Positions 36,430 through 45,543 of a stretch of DNA of 64,000 bases are shown here, piece after piece. The notes beneath the pieces were generated by a model. That model had not been told where the DNA came from. It saw nothing but the letters and a program-made list of their open reading frames with translations, and ran no database searches. Positions within the stretch are counted from its first letter, which is position 1; every line of letters begins with the position of its first letter. Position numbers and translations under genes: made by a program. This DNA comes from Pollutiaquabacter aromativorans (GTDB lineage: Bacteria; Bacteroidota; Bacteroidia; AKYH767-A; 2013-40CM-41-45), in NCBI GenBank assembly GCA_049177215.1, contig CP185379.1, positions 868,001 to 932,000 of the forward strand. Reading direction: 5' to 3'.

Positions 36430-37814
36430 TCGTACCTCAATTCGTCCTGATAGATCAGGAGATTTCTGGGCAAGGTGTTCATCAGTTGTTGCCGAAGGAT
36501 CCGTTGGATGTCCCGGTTGTCGTCGCGCAGGGTGATGACGGATCGAAGGTCGTCGAGTTGCTGCCCCGTCCCTTCATCCGCGTAGCCGAAGCCGCGGTAC
36601 CGACCGTTCTCCACATGCACCACCGAACGCTCGCCGGTTGTTCTTCCCCGGCCAAACAGGAAAAAGTTAGGATGTTGCAGGCGAAGGCTCGCGATGGCGG
36701 ATTCGACCCGTTCATTGTATGCCTCGGCCGATTCTTTTCCTACACAGGCGCCGTTGCATTGACCGATGCTGTGCTGGAAGCAGGCGTGTTGGATATCGTA
36801 CAAGCCGCAGAGTTTCTGGCAAAGCTGGAACTTCCGGCAAAGCCGTTCCAACATGGTGCGCGCTTCTTCCGCCGATCCGCAAACCACCAGGGGCTCGTCC
36901 TTCGCATTGACGCGTGCCGGCTTCAGCCGAAAGTAGCCGGCCTCCGTTGTTTCGCTGATGATGCCGAAACGGAAAAAGGTCCGTCGTTGGGCACGATTGA
37001 AACGCGGTTGCAGCTTTTTGATCTCATCGGATTCCAACAGGAGCGCGATCAGTTCGTTGCCCGTTTCGGTGAAGGTCACATCGTGGATGGCGTTACGCAA
37101 TTCAAGGGCTTTCCGGTTCTGCTTGTTCACGAAATGGGAGAGGACTCGCTTCCGAATGTTGTTACTCTTCCCGACGTACAGGATCGACCCGTCTTCGTTG
37201 TGGAGGTAATAGACGCCGGGTGATTCCGGCAATTTGTCCAACAGGCTGCGGTCGATGTTGGGAGGGAAGCGCAGGTGCAGGTAATCGTTCTTGACCGATT
37301 TGAGAATGTCGCCGTTCCGGTCATTCGCGATGAGCATTTCAAAGAGCCGGACGGTGGCGAGGGCATCCCCGGCGGCGCGGTGACGGTTTTCAATCGTGAT
37401 GCCGAGTCGCTCGCAGAGGTTGCCCAGGCTGTAGCTGCGGTGTCCGGGCAACAGTTTTCTGCTCAGCCGGACCGTACAGAGGTAATCACGGGAAAAGGTG
37501 AAGCCCAGCGAGCGGTACTCTTCCCGGATAAAGGAATAATCGAATTGGGCGTTGTGGGCAACCACTACCGCGCCTTCCGTCATTTTCACGATATCCTTCG
37601 CCACTTCGAAAAAGCGTGGCGCTTCCGCGACCATCGAATCGTCGATGCCGGTCAATCGGGAGATGAAAGGAGGAATCCTTCGCTCTGGATTGATCAGGGA
37701 AACGAATTCATCCACGACGCGTTCACCGTCGTGCAGGTAGATGGCGATCTCTGTAATCCGGTCGGTGTTGGCGTTTCCACCGGTCGTTTCAATATCTAAA
37801 ATGGCGTAGCGCAC
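36426..37814 (-). CDS. DnaQ-like exonuclease fused to GIY-YIG/UvrC-like nuclease
   Basis: A 462-residue protein. The N-terminal half is a DEDDh 3'-5' exonuclease (DIETTGG at 7-13, HNAQFD at 87-92, HRAAGDA at 145-151). The C-terminal half is a GIY-YIG endonuclease related to UvrC/Cho (VYYL at 201, YVG at 213-215). A Cys cluster at 336, 345, 353, 357 has the C-x7-C-x3-C spacing of the UvrC iron-sulfur region. The frame is open to 37955, but that would read through the upstream terminator, so I chose the GTG at 37814. It is the first gene of an operon with redox genes. A role in DNA repair is inferred. Confidence 0.85.
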   Translation of the reverse strand: MRYAILDIETTGGNANTDRITEIAIYLHDGERVVDEFVSLINPERRIPPFISRLTGIDDSMVAEAPRFFEVAKDIVKMTEGAVVVAHNAQFDYSFIREEYRSLGFTFSRDYLCTVRLSRKLLPGHRSYSLGNLCERLGITIENRHRAAGDALATVRLFEMLIANDRNGDILKSVKNDYLHLRFPPNIDRSLLDKLPESPGVYYLHNEDGSILYVGKSNNIRKRVLSHFVNKQNRKALELRNAIHDVTFTETGNELIALLLESDEIKKLQPRFNRAQRRTFFRFGIISETTEAGYFRLKPARVNAKDEPLVVCGSAEEARTMLERLCRKFQLCQKLCGLYDIQHACFQHSIGQCNGACVGKESAEAYNERVESAIASLRLQHPNFFLFGRGRTTGERSVVHVENGRYRGFGYADEGTGQQLDDLRSVITLRDDNRDIQRILRQQLMNTLPRNLLIYQDELRYE

Positions 37815-37828
37815 GGTCTTCAGCAGCC

Positions 37829-37836
37829 CGAAGATA
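37829..37836 (-). promoter_or_regulatory. possible -7 box TATCTTCG for the exonuclease operon
   Basis: On the minus strand TATCTTCG is one base off TAnnTTTG and lies 14 bases before the GTG start. The position supports the GTG as start of the first gene. Confidence 0.4.
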
Positions 37837-37857
37837 CGAAAGTGGCCGCCCTTGTAA

Positions 37858-37891
37858 ATGAAAAGGCACACCGGGCGGTGTGCTTTTTCAT
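37858..37891 (-). terminator. intrinsic terminator of the 37915-39201 gene
   Basis: Stem ATGAAAAGGCACACCG against CGGTGTGCTTTTTCAT, one bulge, with a T-run in the minus direction, 24 bases after the gene stop. Confidence 0.8.
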
Positions 37892-37914
37892 TGTTGTGCC
37901 GTTTACGGCAGGTA

Positions 37915-39201
37915 TTACCTGACCAGGAATCGCTCGGCATAGACCGGGCGACCATTGTCCGATACCGAAAGTAAATAGTAACCGGCGGTGAGTTGGTCGC
38001 GGAGTACGATCACCCGAAGCTGGTTCCCGTTGATCTCCATGTCAGTTTCCAGAGAGCGGACCAGGCGTCCGGACGCGTCGTAGATCTGGACGGCTGGTTG
38101 GACGAGCGTTTCACGCGTCTCGAGCTCGAATACGGAGCGGTCCATCATCGGGTTCGGATAGAACGCGTGCGCAACGACCGCATCGGTTTCCGGAACATCG
38201 ATCGTTTGGGCAGAGATGGCCACGTTGGTGGCGGATACGCCGCCTGCTGTCGTGAAACCGCCACCTGCTACGATCTTTCCATTGAAATTCGTGAAGGCAT
38301 ACACATCTCCGTTGAATCCACTGCCTAAGGCAGTGAACGGGCTGGCGCCATCATACAAGAGGAAGTGCGGAAGTGAAGCACCGGTAGAAGGGGAGGAAGT
38401 GAAGGAGCCTCCAGCGAAGATCCGCGTCGGGAGGGCGAGCAGCGACCAGACACGACCGTTGACGGTGTTGAATGCGGTGCCGATGCTGGAACCGTTATAG
38501 GTTACGAGGTACTGGTTGAAATTACCACCGATGTAAATGCGGTTGCCAAATACTGCCAGTGCATTGACTTCCGTTCCGGTAACGCCGGAAATGGTGGTCC
38601 AGGTGCTGCCGTTCAGCTTTGCGACCAAACCGGCAAAACCACCGCCGATGTATAGCGAACCATTGAACTTGACGATGGTATTCACAAAACCCGTCAAGGC
38701 GCTCGGATCGCCGACCTGTACCCAGGTGCCGCCGCTTAACTTGGCGATACGAGATACCGTCGACGAAGGAGTCGTGAAGGCGCCGCCTGCATACAGGTCC
38801 GTGCCGTCACTGTAGAGTCCACGTACAAAATTGTTGATCTGCGAACCGACTTGTTCCCATTTGTTGGTGCCGGTATTCAACTTCGCGATGTATTTGACCG
38901 TAGTGCCCGTTCCCGATGCAGTGAAAACACCACCTGCATAGAGTACACCACCGTGAACGCAAAGGCTGTTGACCGAATCGGTAGCCGCAGTGCCCAGGCC
39001 ATCGCCAGCCGTAGACCAGGTGGAGCCATTCCAGACCGCAACGTGACCCGTGAAGGTGCCACCGGCATAAACCTGGTTATTGTACACGACCAGCGAGCGG
39101 ATGCGGCCGTTTAATCCACTGCCCATAGCGGTCCATTGCGCCTTGGATGGGATCGCCAGGACCAGGAGGAGGAAAGAAAGTAACGTAATGGTTCTTTTCA
39201 T
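37915..39201 (-). CDS. T9SS type A sorting-domain protein with YAGGxF-type propeller repeats
   Basis: A 428-residue secreted protein. The start at 39201 gives a normal signal peptide (MKRTITLLSFLLLVLAIPSKAQ); the ATG at 39234 would add eleven residues. About seven repeats of the type YAGGTFTG, YAGGVFTA, YIGGNFN, FAGGSFTS, each 40-45 residues, indicate a beta-propeller. The C-terminus is a T9SS domain (VVAHAFYPNPMMDRSVFEL to YAERFLVR). Exported to the cell surface; no catalytic motif seen. It has its own terminator. Confidence 0.85.
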   Translation of the reverse strand: MKRTITLLSFLLLVLAIPSKAQWTAMGSGLNGRIRSLVVYNNQVYAGGTFTGHVAVWNGSTWSTAGDGLGTAATDSVNSLCVHGGVLYAGGVFTASGTGTTVKYIAKLNTGTNKWEQVGSQINNFVRGLYSDGTDLYAGGAFTTPSSTVSRIAKLSGGTWVQVGDPSALTGFVNTIVKFNGSLYIGGGFAGLVAKLNGSTWTTISGVTGTEVNALAVFGNRIYIGGNFNQYLVTYNGSSIGTAFNTVNGRVWSLLALPTRIFAGGSFTSSPSTGASLPHFLLYDGASPFTALGSGFNGDVYAFTNFNGKIVAGGGFTTAGGVSATNVAISAQTIDVPETDAVVAHAFYPNPMMDRSVFELETRETLVQPAVQIYDASGRLVRSLETDMEINGNQLRVIVLRDQLTAGYYLLSVSDNGRPVYAERFLVR

Positions 39202-39270
39202 GATAATAAGTGCGGTTTGGTAAAGCAGGCGCAAAATAAGACAAAGCGGCCGAAGGGCCGGAGGTCGCCC

Positions 39271-40731
39271 TTATTTTTTGTTATAGGTGAAATTGAGGGA
39301 GCTGCAAACCTTCATATCAGAAGAAAGCCTGAAAAAACGGTCGGTTTTCCCATCATTTACCAAAATGGCGGCGGTATTCGGCGGACGGAGGCCCAGATTT
39401 TCCGCAAAGAGGATCAGGTAATTGTTGATATCGGGTTCCAGTTGCAAGTGAATGATCCGCTTTTGCTTCACGACCCCGTAGTGGTCCAGGATACACTTGC
39501 CGTTGAAATAGAGTGAAAGGGTGTCACCGTCAATGAATGAGTTGTCGTAAACGGAGATCGTCAGGGTGGGAGAATTCACTTCAATCGAACCTGCACTGAT
39601 GACCTGCCGGCCCCCCAGCGATTTCGGGATATTGTTATCCGCTACTTCAACGGCTTTCACCTGCTCGTGTTGTGCAACATGAACAGTGTCGATTTCGGGC
39701 GGCTTGACTGTAAGCGGCGTAGTATCGACAACAAGGGGCGGCGGAATCGGATTGGTGTCGGGTGGACTGGTCTTGTTTTCTTCACGTGACCAGACACGCA
39801 CGGACCGGTCGTTGCTCCCGGTGAACAGGATATGATCGTTCTTGCCAAAACAGGTTGCAGTCACCGTTTGCTGGTGACCGAAAAGTTCCTGAAAGATCGC
39901 ACGTTCCTGGGGTGACCAGACCCTCGCCCAATTGCCTACCATGCCCGTCGCCATGAATTTGCCATCGGAGGAGAAGGCCATCCGGCAGGGTAGTCCGGCT
40001 TTCATCCAGGAAGTCGGATTCAGGGCAAGTTGCCCCATCCGGAAACTCCAAAATGCCAGTGTGCCGTCGTCACTCCAGGTGACCAGGGTGGTGTCGTTGA
40101 GGAAATTCATGTACCGGATTGGAAAAGGCCCTGGGCTGAATTCCTGTCGTAAGAGATCCGATCGTGTGTTCAGCACGTGGAGGCTATGGCCTTTGGAATA
40201 GATGACCGCGCTGCGATCGGCAGCGATCACCGCGTCGTACAAGGTGTCGTCCTCCTGGCGGATCAGATCCACCTTTTGGGTAAGATCGGACCGTGTCTTG
40301 TAAAGTCGGCTGTTGCTGTTGAAATAGATGAAACCATCCGCGATGCTGAACAGGACAAACCGGATACCGGCGTAATCCGGAGAGTAAATCGACTGAACGA
40401 AATTGTCCTTCTGAAAATCGTAGATGCGGATCTCTCCGTCGAAGGTCGAGCTGATCAGCAGTTGTCCGTTCGAATTGAACGAAAGCGTGTTGACAGGCGC
40501 CTGATGGGCTTTGATCTTACGAAAGACCTGTCCCGTGCTTGCATCCCGGAAATAGAGGTTGCCATCCCGGTCACCGTTGATCACCATCTTTCCTTCCGGG
40601 TGACGCGCCATGACGGTCACACCAGCGGCATTATCCGAAAACCTGGCTTGCGGTCGGAACAACTGCCCGGTGGATCGGGGCAGGCTCAGCAGGCAGCAAG
40701 CAAGGTAAACGAGCAGAAACGGTGATCTCAT
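39271..40731 (-). CDS. exported WD40-repeat protein
   Basis: A 486-residue protein with a signal peptide (1-22) and WD40-type repeats between about 35 and 335 (HQAPVNTLSFNSNGQLLISSTFDGEIRIYD; HQQTVTATCFGKNDHILFTGSNDRSVRVW). A Pro-rich linker (DTNPIPPPLVVDTTP) leads to a C-terminal beta domain of about 100 residues (VYDNSFIDGDTLSLYFNG, then FAENLGLRPPNTAAILVNDG), a module I know from many Bacteroidota proteins of unknown function. No T9SS tail. Probably periplasmic or outer-surface scaffold. Confidence 0.8.
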   Translation of the reverse strand: MRSPFLLVYLACCLLSLPRSTGQLFRPQARFSDNAAGVTVMARHPEGKMVINGDRDGNLYFRDASTGQVFRKIKAHQAPVNTLSFNSNGQLLISSTFDGEIRIYDFQKDNFVQSIYSPDYAGIRFVLFSIADGFIYFNSNSRLYKTRSDLTQKVDLIRQEDDTLYDAVIAADRSAVIYSKGHSLHVLNTRSDLLRQEFSPGPFPIRYMNFLNDTTLVTWSDDGTLAFWSFRMGQLALNPTSWMKAGLPCRMAFSSDGKFMATGMVGNWARVWSPQERAIFQELFGHQQTVTATCFGKNDHILFTGSNDRSVRVWSREENKTSPPDTNPIPPPLVVDTTPLTVKPPEIDTVHVAQHEQVKAVEVADNNIPKSLGGRQVISAGSIEVNSPTLTISVYDNSFIDGDTLSLYFNGKCILDHYGVVKQKRIIHLQLEPDINNYLILFAENLGLRPPNTAAILVNDGKTDRFFRLSSDMKVCSSLNFTYNKK

Positions 40732-40830
40732 GCAATCCCGTAAAGTTACCGGGGACTATTGCATTCCAGGAGGCAATGTGAACGGAATTATCACAATCGG
40801 ATGTTCAATTCCCTAATCAAACACAATGGT

Positions 40831-41208
40831 TCATCGCCCGCCCATCGTCAGCCGGTAGCCCGCATACGCGAACAAGATCCCTACTAAGGTAGAGGAGCCG
40901 GCATAAAGCCCGGCCAGTTGCCAGTGACCGTTCCGGATCAGTTGAACGGATTCCAACCCGAATGCGGAGAACGTAGTGAATCCTCCCAGTAAGCCGGTGA
41001 AGAGGAACAATCGCGCCGATACCTCAAAAGGATTGCGTTCGTTCATGCCGGCCAACAAGCCAATGACCAGGCAGCCGGTGAGGTTGATGGCAAAGGTTCC
41101 CCAGGGGAAGAGTGGTTGCTCAAGCGTCCGGTTGATCCACAAACCGGTACCATAGCGGGCGATAGTGCCCATGGCACCTCCTAGGGCTAACAGCAGGACA
41201 TTGTTCAT
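40831..41208 (-). CDS. crcB: CrcB/Fluc fluoride channel
   Basis: A 125-residue four-helix membrane protein that exports fluoride as a dual-topology dimer. Family motifs are GGAMGTIARYG (near the start), INLTGCLVIG and GGFTTFSAFGLE, the last holding the phenylalanine and threonine of the fluoride path. The ATG at 41208 gives the normal length; the frame is open to 41274. No fluoride riboswitch could be recognised upstream. Confidence 0.9.
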   Translation of the reverse strand: MNNVLLLALGGAMGTIARYGTGLWINRTLEQPLFPWGTFAINLTGCLVIGLLAGMNERNPFEVSARLFLFTGLLGGFTTFSAFGLESVQLIRNGHWQLAGLYAGSSTLVGILFAYAGYRLTMGGR

Positions 41209-41287
41209 GCGATAATCGGGCAAGATGGCAAGGCCAAGGTAATAGTTTGACGAACGATGTTTACCAGTGCCCACATGAGGTTATAAA

Positions 41288-41320
41288 ATGCAAAACCCCG
41301 GTGAGTTGCCGGGGTTTTAA
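41288..41320 (-). terminator. intrinsic terminator of the DUF3078 gene
   Basis: Stem AAAACCCCGG (41292-41301) with CCGGGGTTTT (41309-41318) around a seven-base loop, 18 bases after the stop of the minus-strand gene. Confidence 0.8.
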
Positions 41321-41337
41321 AAAGATCAGGGTACTGA

Positions 41338-42294
41338 TTAGAATTTGTAACCGAAGCCTACGCCCAGGATCTGACGGTATTGGGTCCGTTGGATGACGTT
41401 GTGGTCGTACACGACGGTTGCGATGAAGGAGGTCGTGAGGAATTTGTTCACTTTCATCAATAAGCCGGTTTCCCAGTTGACGTCGATGTTCTTCCGGTTA
41501 TTCTCGTCCTCATCGGTGTAGTTGTTGAAGAGTTCGAGACGGGAGGCAAGGGTCACATTCTCGAAGATCTCTTTCTTGAAGTTCATGTTGAGGTAGGCGC
41601 CGAACTCGGATCGTACTTTTTCGCCGGTGCCTTTGTTGAGGTTGCCGTTGGCGTCGGTAGTCGCGGCCTTTACGCCATAGGCGCCGAGATCGGCCAGGTC
41701 CTGGTCGTTCACGATGACGAATCGGGAGGAAACCGGGGAGAAGAATACCTCAAAATAGTCGACCGGCTTGTAGTTCATACCGAGCGCAAGCGTCAGGTAG
41801 GCTGGCGCGAGAAATCGGGAGATGACCACCGAGTCGTTCGGGTAGTTATAACCGTTCGCTACCTGGCTCTTGAAGTTGAGGATGGCACTGTAGAACCATT
41901 TGCTCTCCGGCTTGACGCGATAACCGAATTTGGAGGTAAAGTCAATGCGGTCGTCGTTCTTTCGCAAAGGATCGGTGCCGTTCTTCAACAAAGCATAGGC
42001 AAGGAGCAGGTTATTGTCCCATTGGGTACGGTTCTTCGCGTAGTTTGCGAAAACGTTGGCATTGGCGGCGATGGAGATGGAATTATCGCCACCCGGTGCC
42101 CAGTGGGAAAGGCTGATCTGAGAGAAGTTGATGCCAATGAATCCGCCGGTCTTCCAGGATGTGTCGGAGGCAGCAGCTCCTTTTAAGGTGTCGCCGGTGA
42201 TGGCCGAGATCTTGTTAACGTCGGTAGCCTGACCGAAGGTGATGATGGTTAATGTGCTGAATATCAGCGTAAAATAGATGTTTCGCAGTTTCAT
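41338..42294 (-). CDS. DUF3078 domain protein
   Basis: A 318-residue exported protein. The signal peptide is MKLRNIYFTLIFSTLTIITFGQ, which fixes the start at 42294 and not the ATG at 42354. The body is a beta-barrel-like DUF3078 domain (GFIGINFSQISLSHWAPGGDNSISI, alternating hydrophobic strands, C-terminal VGFGYKF ending in Phe as in outer-membrane beta-barrels). It is a common Bacteroidota outer-membrane protein of unknown role. It may be co-transcribed with mscL, though a hairpin separates them. Confidence 0.85.
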   Translation of the reverse strand: MKLRNIYFTLIFSTLTIITFGQATDVNKISAITGDTLKGAAASDTSWKTGGFIGINFSQISLSHWAPGGDNSISIAANANVFANYAKNRTQWDNNLLLAYALLKNGTDPLRKNDDRIDFTSKFGYRVKPESKWFYSAILNFKSQVANGYNYPNDSVVISRFLAPAYLTLALGMNYKPVDYFEVFFSPVSSRFVIVNDQDLADLGAYGVKAATTDANGNLNKGTGEKVRSEFGAYLNMNFKKEIFENVTLASRLELFNNYTDEDENNRKNIDVNWETGLLMKVNKFLTTSFIATVVYDHNVIQRTQYRQILGVGFGYKF

Positions 42295-42330
42295 TCTTTC
42301 GTTGGTTTTAGCGGGTGCAAAGAAAAGCAA

Positions 42331-42364
42331 AAAGGAGGCGGTGGACATTCCCAACGCCTCCTTT
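42331..42364 (-). terminator. intrinsic terminator of mscL
   Basis: Stem AAAGGAGGCG (42331-42340) with CGCCTCCTTT (42355-42364), a 14-base loop and a T-run in the minus direction, 15 bases after the mscL stop. Confidence 0.8.
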
Positions 42365-42378
42365 TCTACTGATGTTGA

Positions 42379-42792
42379 TCACTTTTTAAGCAGGTCCCGG
42401 ATCTCGGTCAGGAGTACTTCCTCTTTAGTTGGTCCGGGAGGTGGAGCGGGAGCTGGTTCATCGGCCTTGCGCATCCGGTTGACAGCCTTGACGACCATGA
42501 AGATCGCAAAGGCGATGATGGTGAATTCGAACAATACCTGGATAAAGTTTCCGATGTTGATGCTGACAGCCGGGATGGCTTTACCGGCGGCGTCCACCGC
42601 GGCTTCCTTGATCGTCAGCTTGATCTCCGAAAAATTAACTCCACCGATCAGCAGCCCGATGGGCGGCATGATGATATCCGACACCAACGAGTTGACGATC
42701 TTCCCAAAGGCTCCGCCGATCACGACACCGACGGCCAGGTCGATCACGTTTCCTTTGTTGATGAAATCCTTGAATTCTGAAATGAGTCCCAT
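42379..42792 (-). CDS. mscL: large-conductance mechanosensitive channel MscL
   Basis: A 137-residue pentameric inner-membrane channel that opens under hypo-osmotic tension. The N-terminal amphipathic helix (FKDFINKGNVIDLAVGVVIGGAFGKIVNSLVSDI) is nearly canonical, the second helix is FIQVLFEFTIIAFAIFMVVKAV, and a Pro-rich linker leads to the C-terminal bundle (EEVLLTEIRDLLKK). Confidence 0.95.
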   Translation of the reverse strand: MGLISEFKDFINKGNVIDLAVGVVIGGAFGKIVNSLVSDIIMPPIGLLIGGVNFSEIKLTIKEAAVDAAGKAIPAVSINIGNFIQVLFEFTIIAFAIFMVVKAVNRMRKADEPAPAPPPGPTKEEVLLTEIRDLLKK

Positions 42793-42901
42793 GGTTGTGG
42801 TGTTTTGGTCAGGTTGAAAGTAAGAAGTCTTTTTATGCGAGTCAAATCAGCGGCTTGAAGTATCGTTATGCATAACGCCTAAATATTCGGAAATTCGCGG
42901 C

Positions 42902-44812
42902 GTGATTACCCTGCACCAAGTCCGCTTCGCTTTCGGTGGACGTTATTTGCTCGATGGCGCTTCCTGGCAGATCAATCCCGGTGAAAAGATCGGACTCATT
43001 GGACGAAACGGGACCGGTAAATCGACCTTGTTACGGATCATCAACGAAGAGTACAGCATTGAATCCGGGACGCTCCAGAAAATGCGGGGACTCCGCATCG
43101 CTTTTTTCAACCAGGATCTGCTCAGCTACGACACGGAGAACTCGGTGTTATCAGTCGCGCTGGAAGCGTTTCCCGAGCAACTCGAACTCGACGAGCGGAT
43201 CCATCGGATTGTCCATCGCCTGGAAACCGAACATGACAACGAAGCCCTGCTGCATGAATTGCACGATGCACAGGAGCGCTTCGCGATGATCGACGGTTAC
43301 CAGTTCAGGCAAAACGCGGCGACGGTATTGGAGGGCTTGGGTTTCACCACCCGCGATCTGGAACGACCCTTTCGGGAGTTCAGCGGCGGCTGGCGGATGC
43401 GCGCCCTGCTGGCGAGAATGATGCTGCGCGATCCGGACATGTTGCTGCTCGATGAGCCGACCAACCACCTGGATCTTCCATCCATCGAATGGCTGGAGAA
43501 CTACCTGAAGAGTTACCAGGGAACGGTGATCGTGGTTTCCCACGACCGCTGGTTCCTGGATCGCATTGTCAATAAGATCGCCGAAATCGACCAGCGAAAG
43601 ATCTCGCTCTATTCGGGTAATTTTTCCGAGTACATCGACCAGAAATCGCAACGCCTCGCTTTGCAGGAAGCAGCCTACCGCAATCAGCAGAAGTTCCTCG
43701 AAGAGCAGAACAAGTTGATCGACCGTTTTCGGGCCAAGGCTTCCAAAGCCAGCATGGCGCAATCGCGTATCAAGATGCTCGAACGGATGGAGAAGGTGGA
43801 GGCGGTGGATTCCGAAGCTCCCACCATCCGGATCCGTTTCGATGCCGCCCGACAGCCGGGTAAGATCATTTCGCATTTGATCATCCAGGACAAGCGCTTC
43901 GGCGATAATGTCCTCCTGCACGATACCGAGGCCATGATCCGCCGGGGCGATAAGATCGCGCTGATCGGTGCGAACGGGAAAGGGAAGTCCACGCTCCTGC
44001 GGATGATCAATGGCAGTGAACCTTACGACGGGAAAGCCGAGACGGTCTATAATGTAGATGCCGCCTTTTATGCGCAGCATCAGTTGGAGTCTTTGCACCT
44101 GCAAAACGACCTGTTGACCGAGCTGCAGTCGTTCGCTCCGGAGAAGAAGGAATCCGAATTGCGGGGCATCCTTGGCTCGTTCCTCTTTTCGGGTGACGAT
44201 GTGTTCAAAAAGATCAGCGTATTGTCGGGTGGAGAGAAGGCGAGGATCGCGTTAGCCAAGGTGTTGTTGTCAAAGGCGAACTTTCTCCTGCTCGACGAAC
44301 CGACCAACCACCTCGACATGGCGACGGTTTCCATGCTGGTGGATGTCTTGAACGATTACGAAGGGTCGTTCCTCGTCGTTTCCCACGACCGCCATTTCCT
44401 CAGTTGCGTAGCCAACAGGATCTGGTGGATCGAGGACCAGCATTTGCGTACCTACGAGGGGTCCTACGAGGAGTACGAAGAGTGGAAGACGCGGCAGTTG
44501 AAGGCCGAAGCGGTTGCGGCAAAAAAGCAGCCGGTTCAGCAAAAGGTCGAAAAACCGAAGCTGGAGCGGAGTGACGAGGAAAAGAAGCAGCGTCAGCGAA
44601 CGCAGAAGAAATTCGACAAACTGGAAGAGGAGCTCGAACAACTCCGGCAGTCGCGTCACGAACTGGAGAACCTTTTGGCCCGCCCCGAAGTATACAGCGA
44701 TCCCGGCAAGTTCCAGGATCACCTCGACCGTTTTAACCGTATCGACGCCGATTTTCAGGCAAAGACGCGGGAGTGGGAGGAACTCTTCGAGCAGTTGTCC
44801 GGGATGGAATAA
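42902..44812 (+). CDS. ABC-F family ATP-binding protein
   Basis: A 636-residue soluble protein with two ABC ATPase domains and no membrane part, as in ABC-F ribosome-associated factors. Walker A motifs are GRNGTGKST (34-42) and GANGKGKST (about 357). Signatures are FSGGWRMR and LSGGEKARIAL, with Walker B LLLDEPTNHLD in both halves. A linker between the domains (LEEQNKLIDRFRAKASKASMAQS) and a C-terminal coiled coil (about 545-630) resemble Uup/YdiF. It starts at GTG. It acts on translating ribosomes; no resistance function can be inferred. Confidence 0.9.
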   Translation: MITLHQVRFAFGGRYLLDGASWQINPGEKIGLIGRNGTGKSTLLRIINEEYSIESGTLQKMRGLRIAFFNQDLLSYDTENSVLSVALEAFPEQLELDERIHRIVHRLETEHDNEALLHELHDAQERFAMIDGYQFRQNAATVLEGLGFTTRDLERPFREFSGGWRMRALLARMMLRDPDMLLLDEPTNHLDLPSIEWLENYLKSYQGTVIVVSHDRWFLDRIVNKIAEIDQRKISLYSGNFSEYIDQKSQRLALQEAAYRNQQKFLEEQNKLIDRFRAKASKASMAQSRIKMLERMEKVEAVDSEAPTIRIRFDAARQPGKIISHLIIQDKRFGDNVLLHDTEAMIRRGDKIALIGANGKGKSTLLRMINGSEPYDGKAETVYNVDAAFYAQHQLESLHLQNDLLTELQSFAPEKKESELRGILGSFLFSGDDVFKKISVLSGGEKARIALAKVLLSKANFLLLDEPTNHLDMATVSMLVDVLNDYEGSFLVVSHDRHFLSCVANRIWWIEDQHLRTYEGSYEEYEEWKTRQLKAEAVAAKKQPVQQKVEKPKLERSDEEKKQRQRTQKKFDKLEEELEQLRQSRHELENLLARPEVYSDPGKFQDHLDRFNRIDADFQAKTREWEELFEQLSGME

Positions 44813-45131
44813 ATCCTAACTTGCGTGAACCTGCGCATGGTTTTCCAACACCGATCCCGAACTGCCGACTCCGGCAGGGATCCTCAACGAAGCCGAATCC
44901 TGCGTTTTACGCGGCTTTCGGCCTTCCTGGAGGCTTTCCTGTTTCTGTGTATCCTGTTTTTCCTGCTCTGCCAGTTCGGGTCATTCTGAGGCCATTCAGC
45001 CCTTTTTTTATCGGATGACGCTAGTCCATTGCGTCCCGTCATTCACCCGTTCTCCGGCGACGTTGGTCAAATACATTTCCGGATTTACATGCTGATTTTT
45101 ACATTTGGTTTGCTTGCCAAGGCGGACCATT
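44813..45131 (+). other. 319-base gap before apaG, no gene supported
   Basis: The gap holds a possible -7 box TAACTTGC just after the ABC-F stop and a TACATTTG box at 45100-45107, 25 bases before the apaG ATG. Small open frames show no recognisable protein. C/T-rich tracts are present at 44920-45010 without a clear hairpin. Confidence 0.4.
45100..45107 (+). promoter_or_regulatory. -7 box TACATTTG for apaG
   Basis: Matches TAnnTTTG and lies 24 bases before the apaG ATG at 45132. It overlaps the longer open frame, which supports the later start. Confidence 0.5.
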
Positions 45132-45518
45132 ATGATCACACAAGTAACCTCCGGAATCAAAGTCAGTGTGGAGACCTTCTACCGGCCGGATCAGAGCAAT
45201 CCCTTGCTCAACCAGTACGTTTTCGCTTACCGGATTACGATCACCAACAACAGTGATTTTTCGGTGCAGCTCCGGCGCCGCCATTGGTTCATCATCGACT
45301 CCAGCGCCACCAACCGCGAAGTGGAAGGCGAGGGCGTGGTCGGCGAACTGCCGATCCTCGGGACGGGTGAATCCTATCAGTACGTGTCGGGTTGCAACCT
45401 CGACTCGGAACTCGGCAAGATGTACGGTACGTATCTGATGGAACGGTTGATCGACAAGAAGCAATTCTATGTCCGCATCCCCGAATTCCAGATGATCGTA
45501 CCGTACAAGCTCAACTGA
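45132..45518 (+). CDS. apaG: ApaG-domain protein
   Basis: A 128-residue protein of the ApaG/DUF525 fold, a fibronectin-like beta-sandwich. Hallmarks are VSVETFYRPDQSNP, YAYRITITNNS in the form FAYRITITNNS, RRRHWFIIDS and GVVGELPILGTGESYQYVSGC. E. coli ApaG mutants affect Co2+ resistance and Mg2+ efflux, but the biochemical role is unclear. The start at 45132 fits the family; earlier in-frame starts precede the promoter box. A terminator follows. Confidence 0.9.
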   Translation: MITQVTSGIKVSVETFYRPDQSNPLLNQYVFAYRITITNNSDFSVQLRRRHWFIIDSSATNREVEGEGVVGELPILGTGESYQYVSGCNLDSELGKMYGTYLMERLIDKKQFYVRIPEFQMIVPYKLN

Positions 45519-45543
45519 AATTCCTGATCAACAACACGCCATG

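Noticed and set aside
37815..37955. N-terminal extension of the exonuclease gene
   Set aside because: It would cross the intrinsic terminator of the upstream gene; the GTG at 37814 matches the family start and follows a -7-like box.
41209..41290. Fluoride riboswitch upstream of crcB
   Set aside because: The expected conserved pattern and pseudoknot could not be found on the minus strand.
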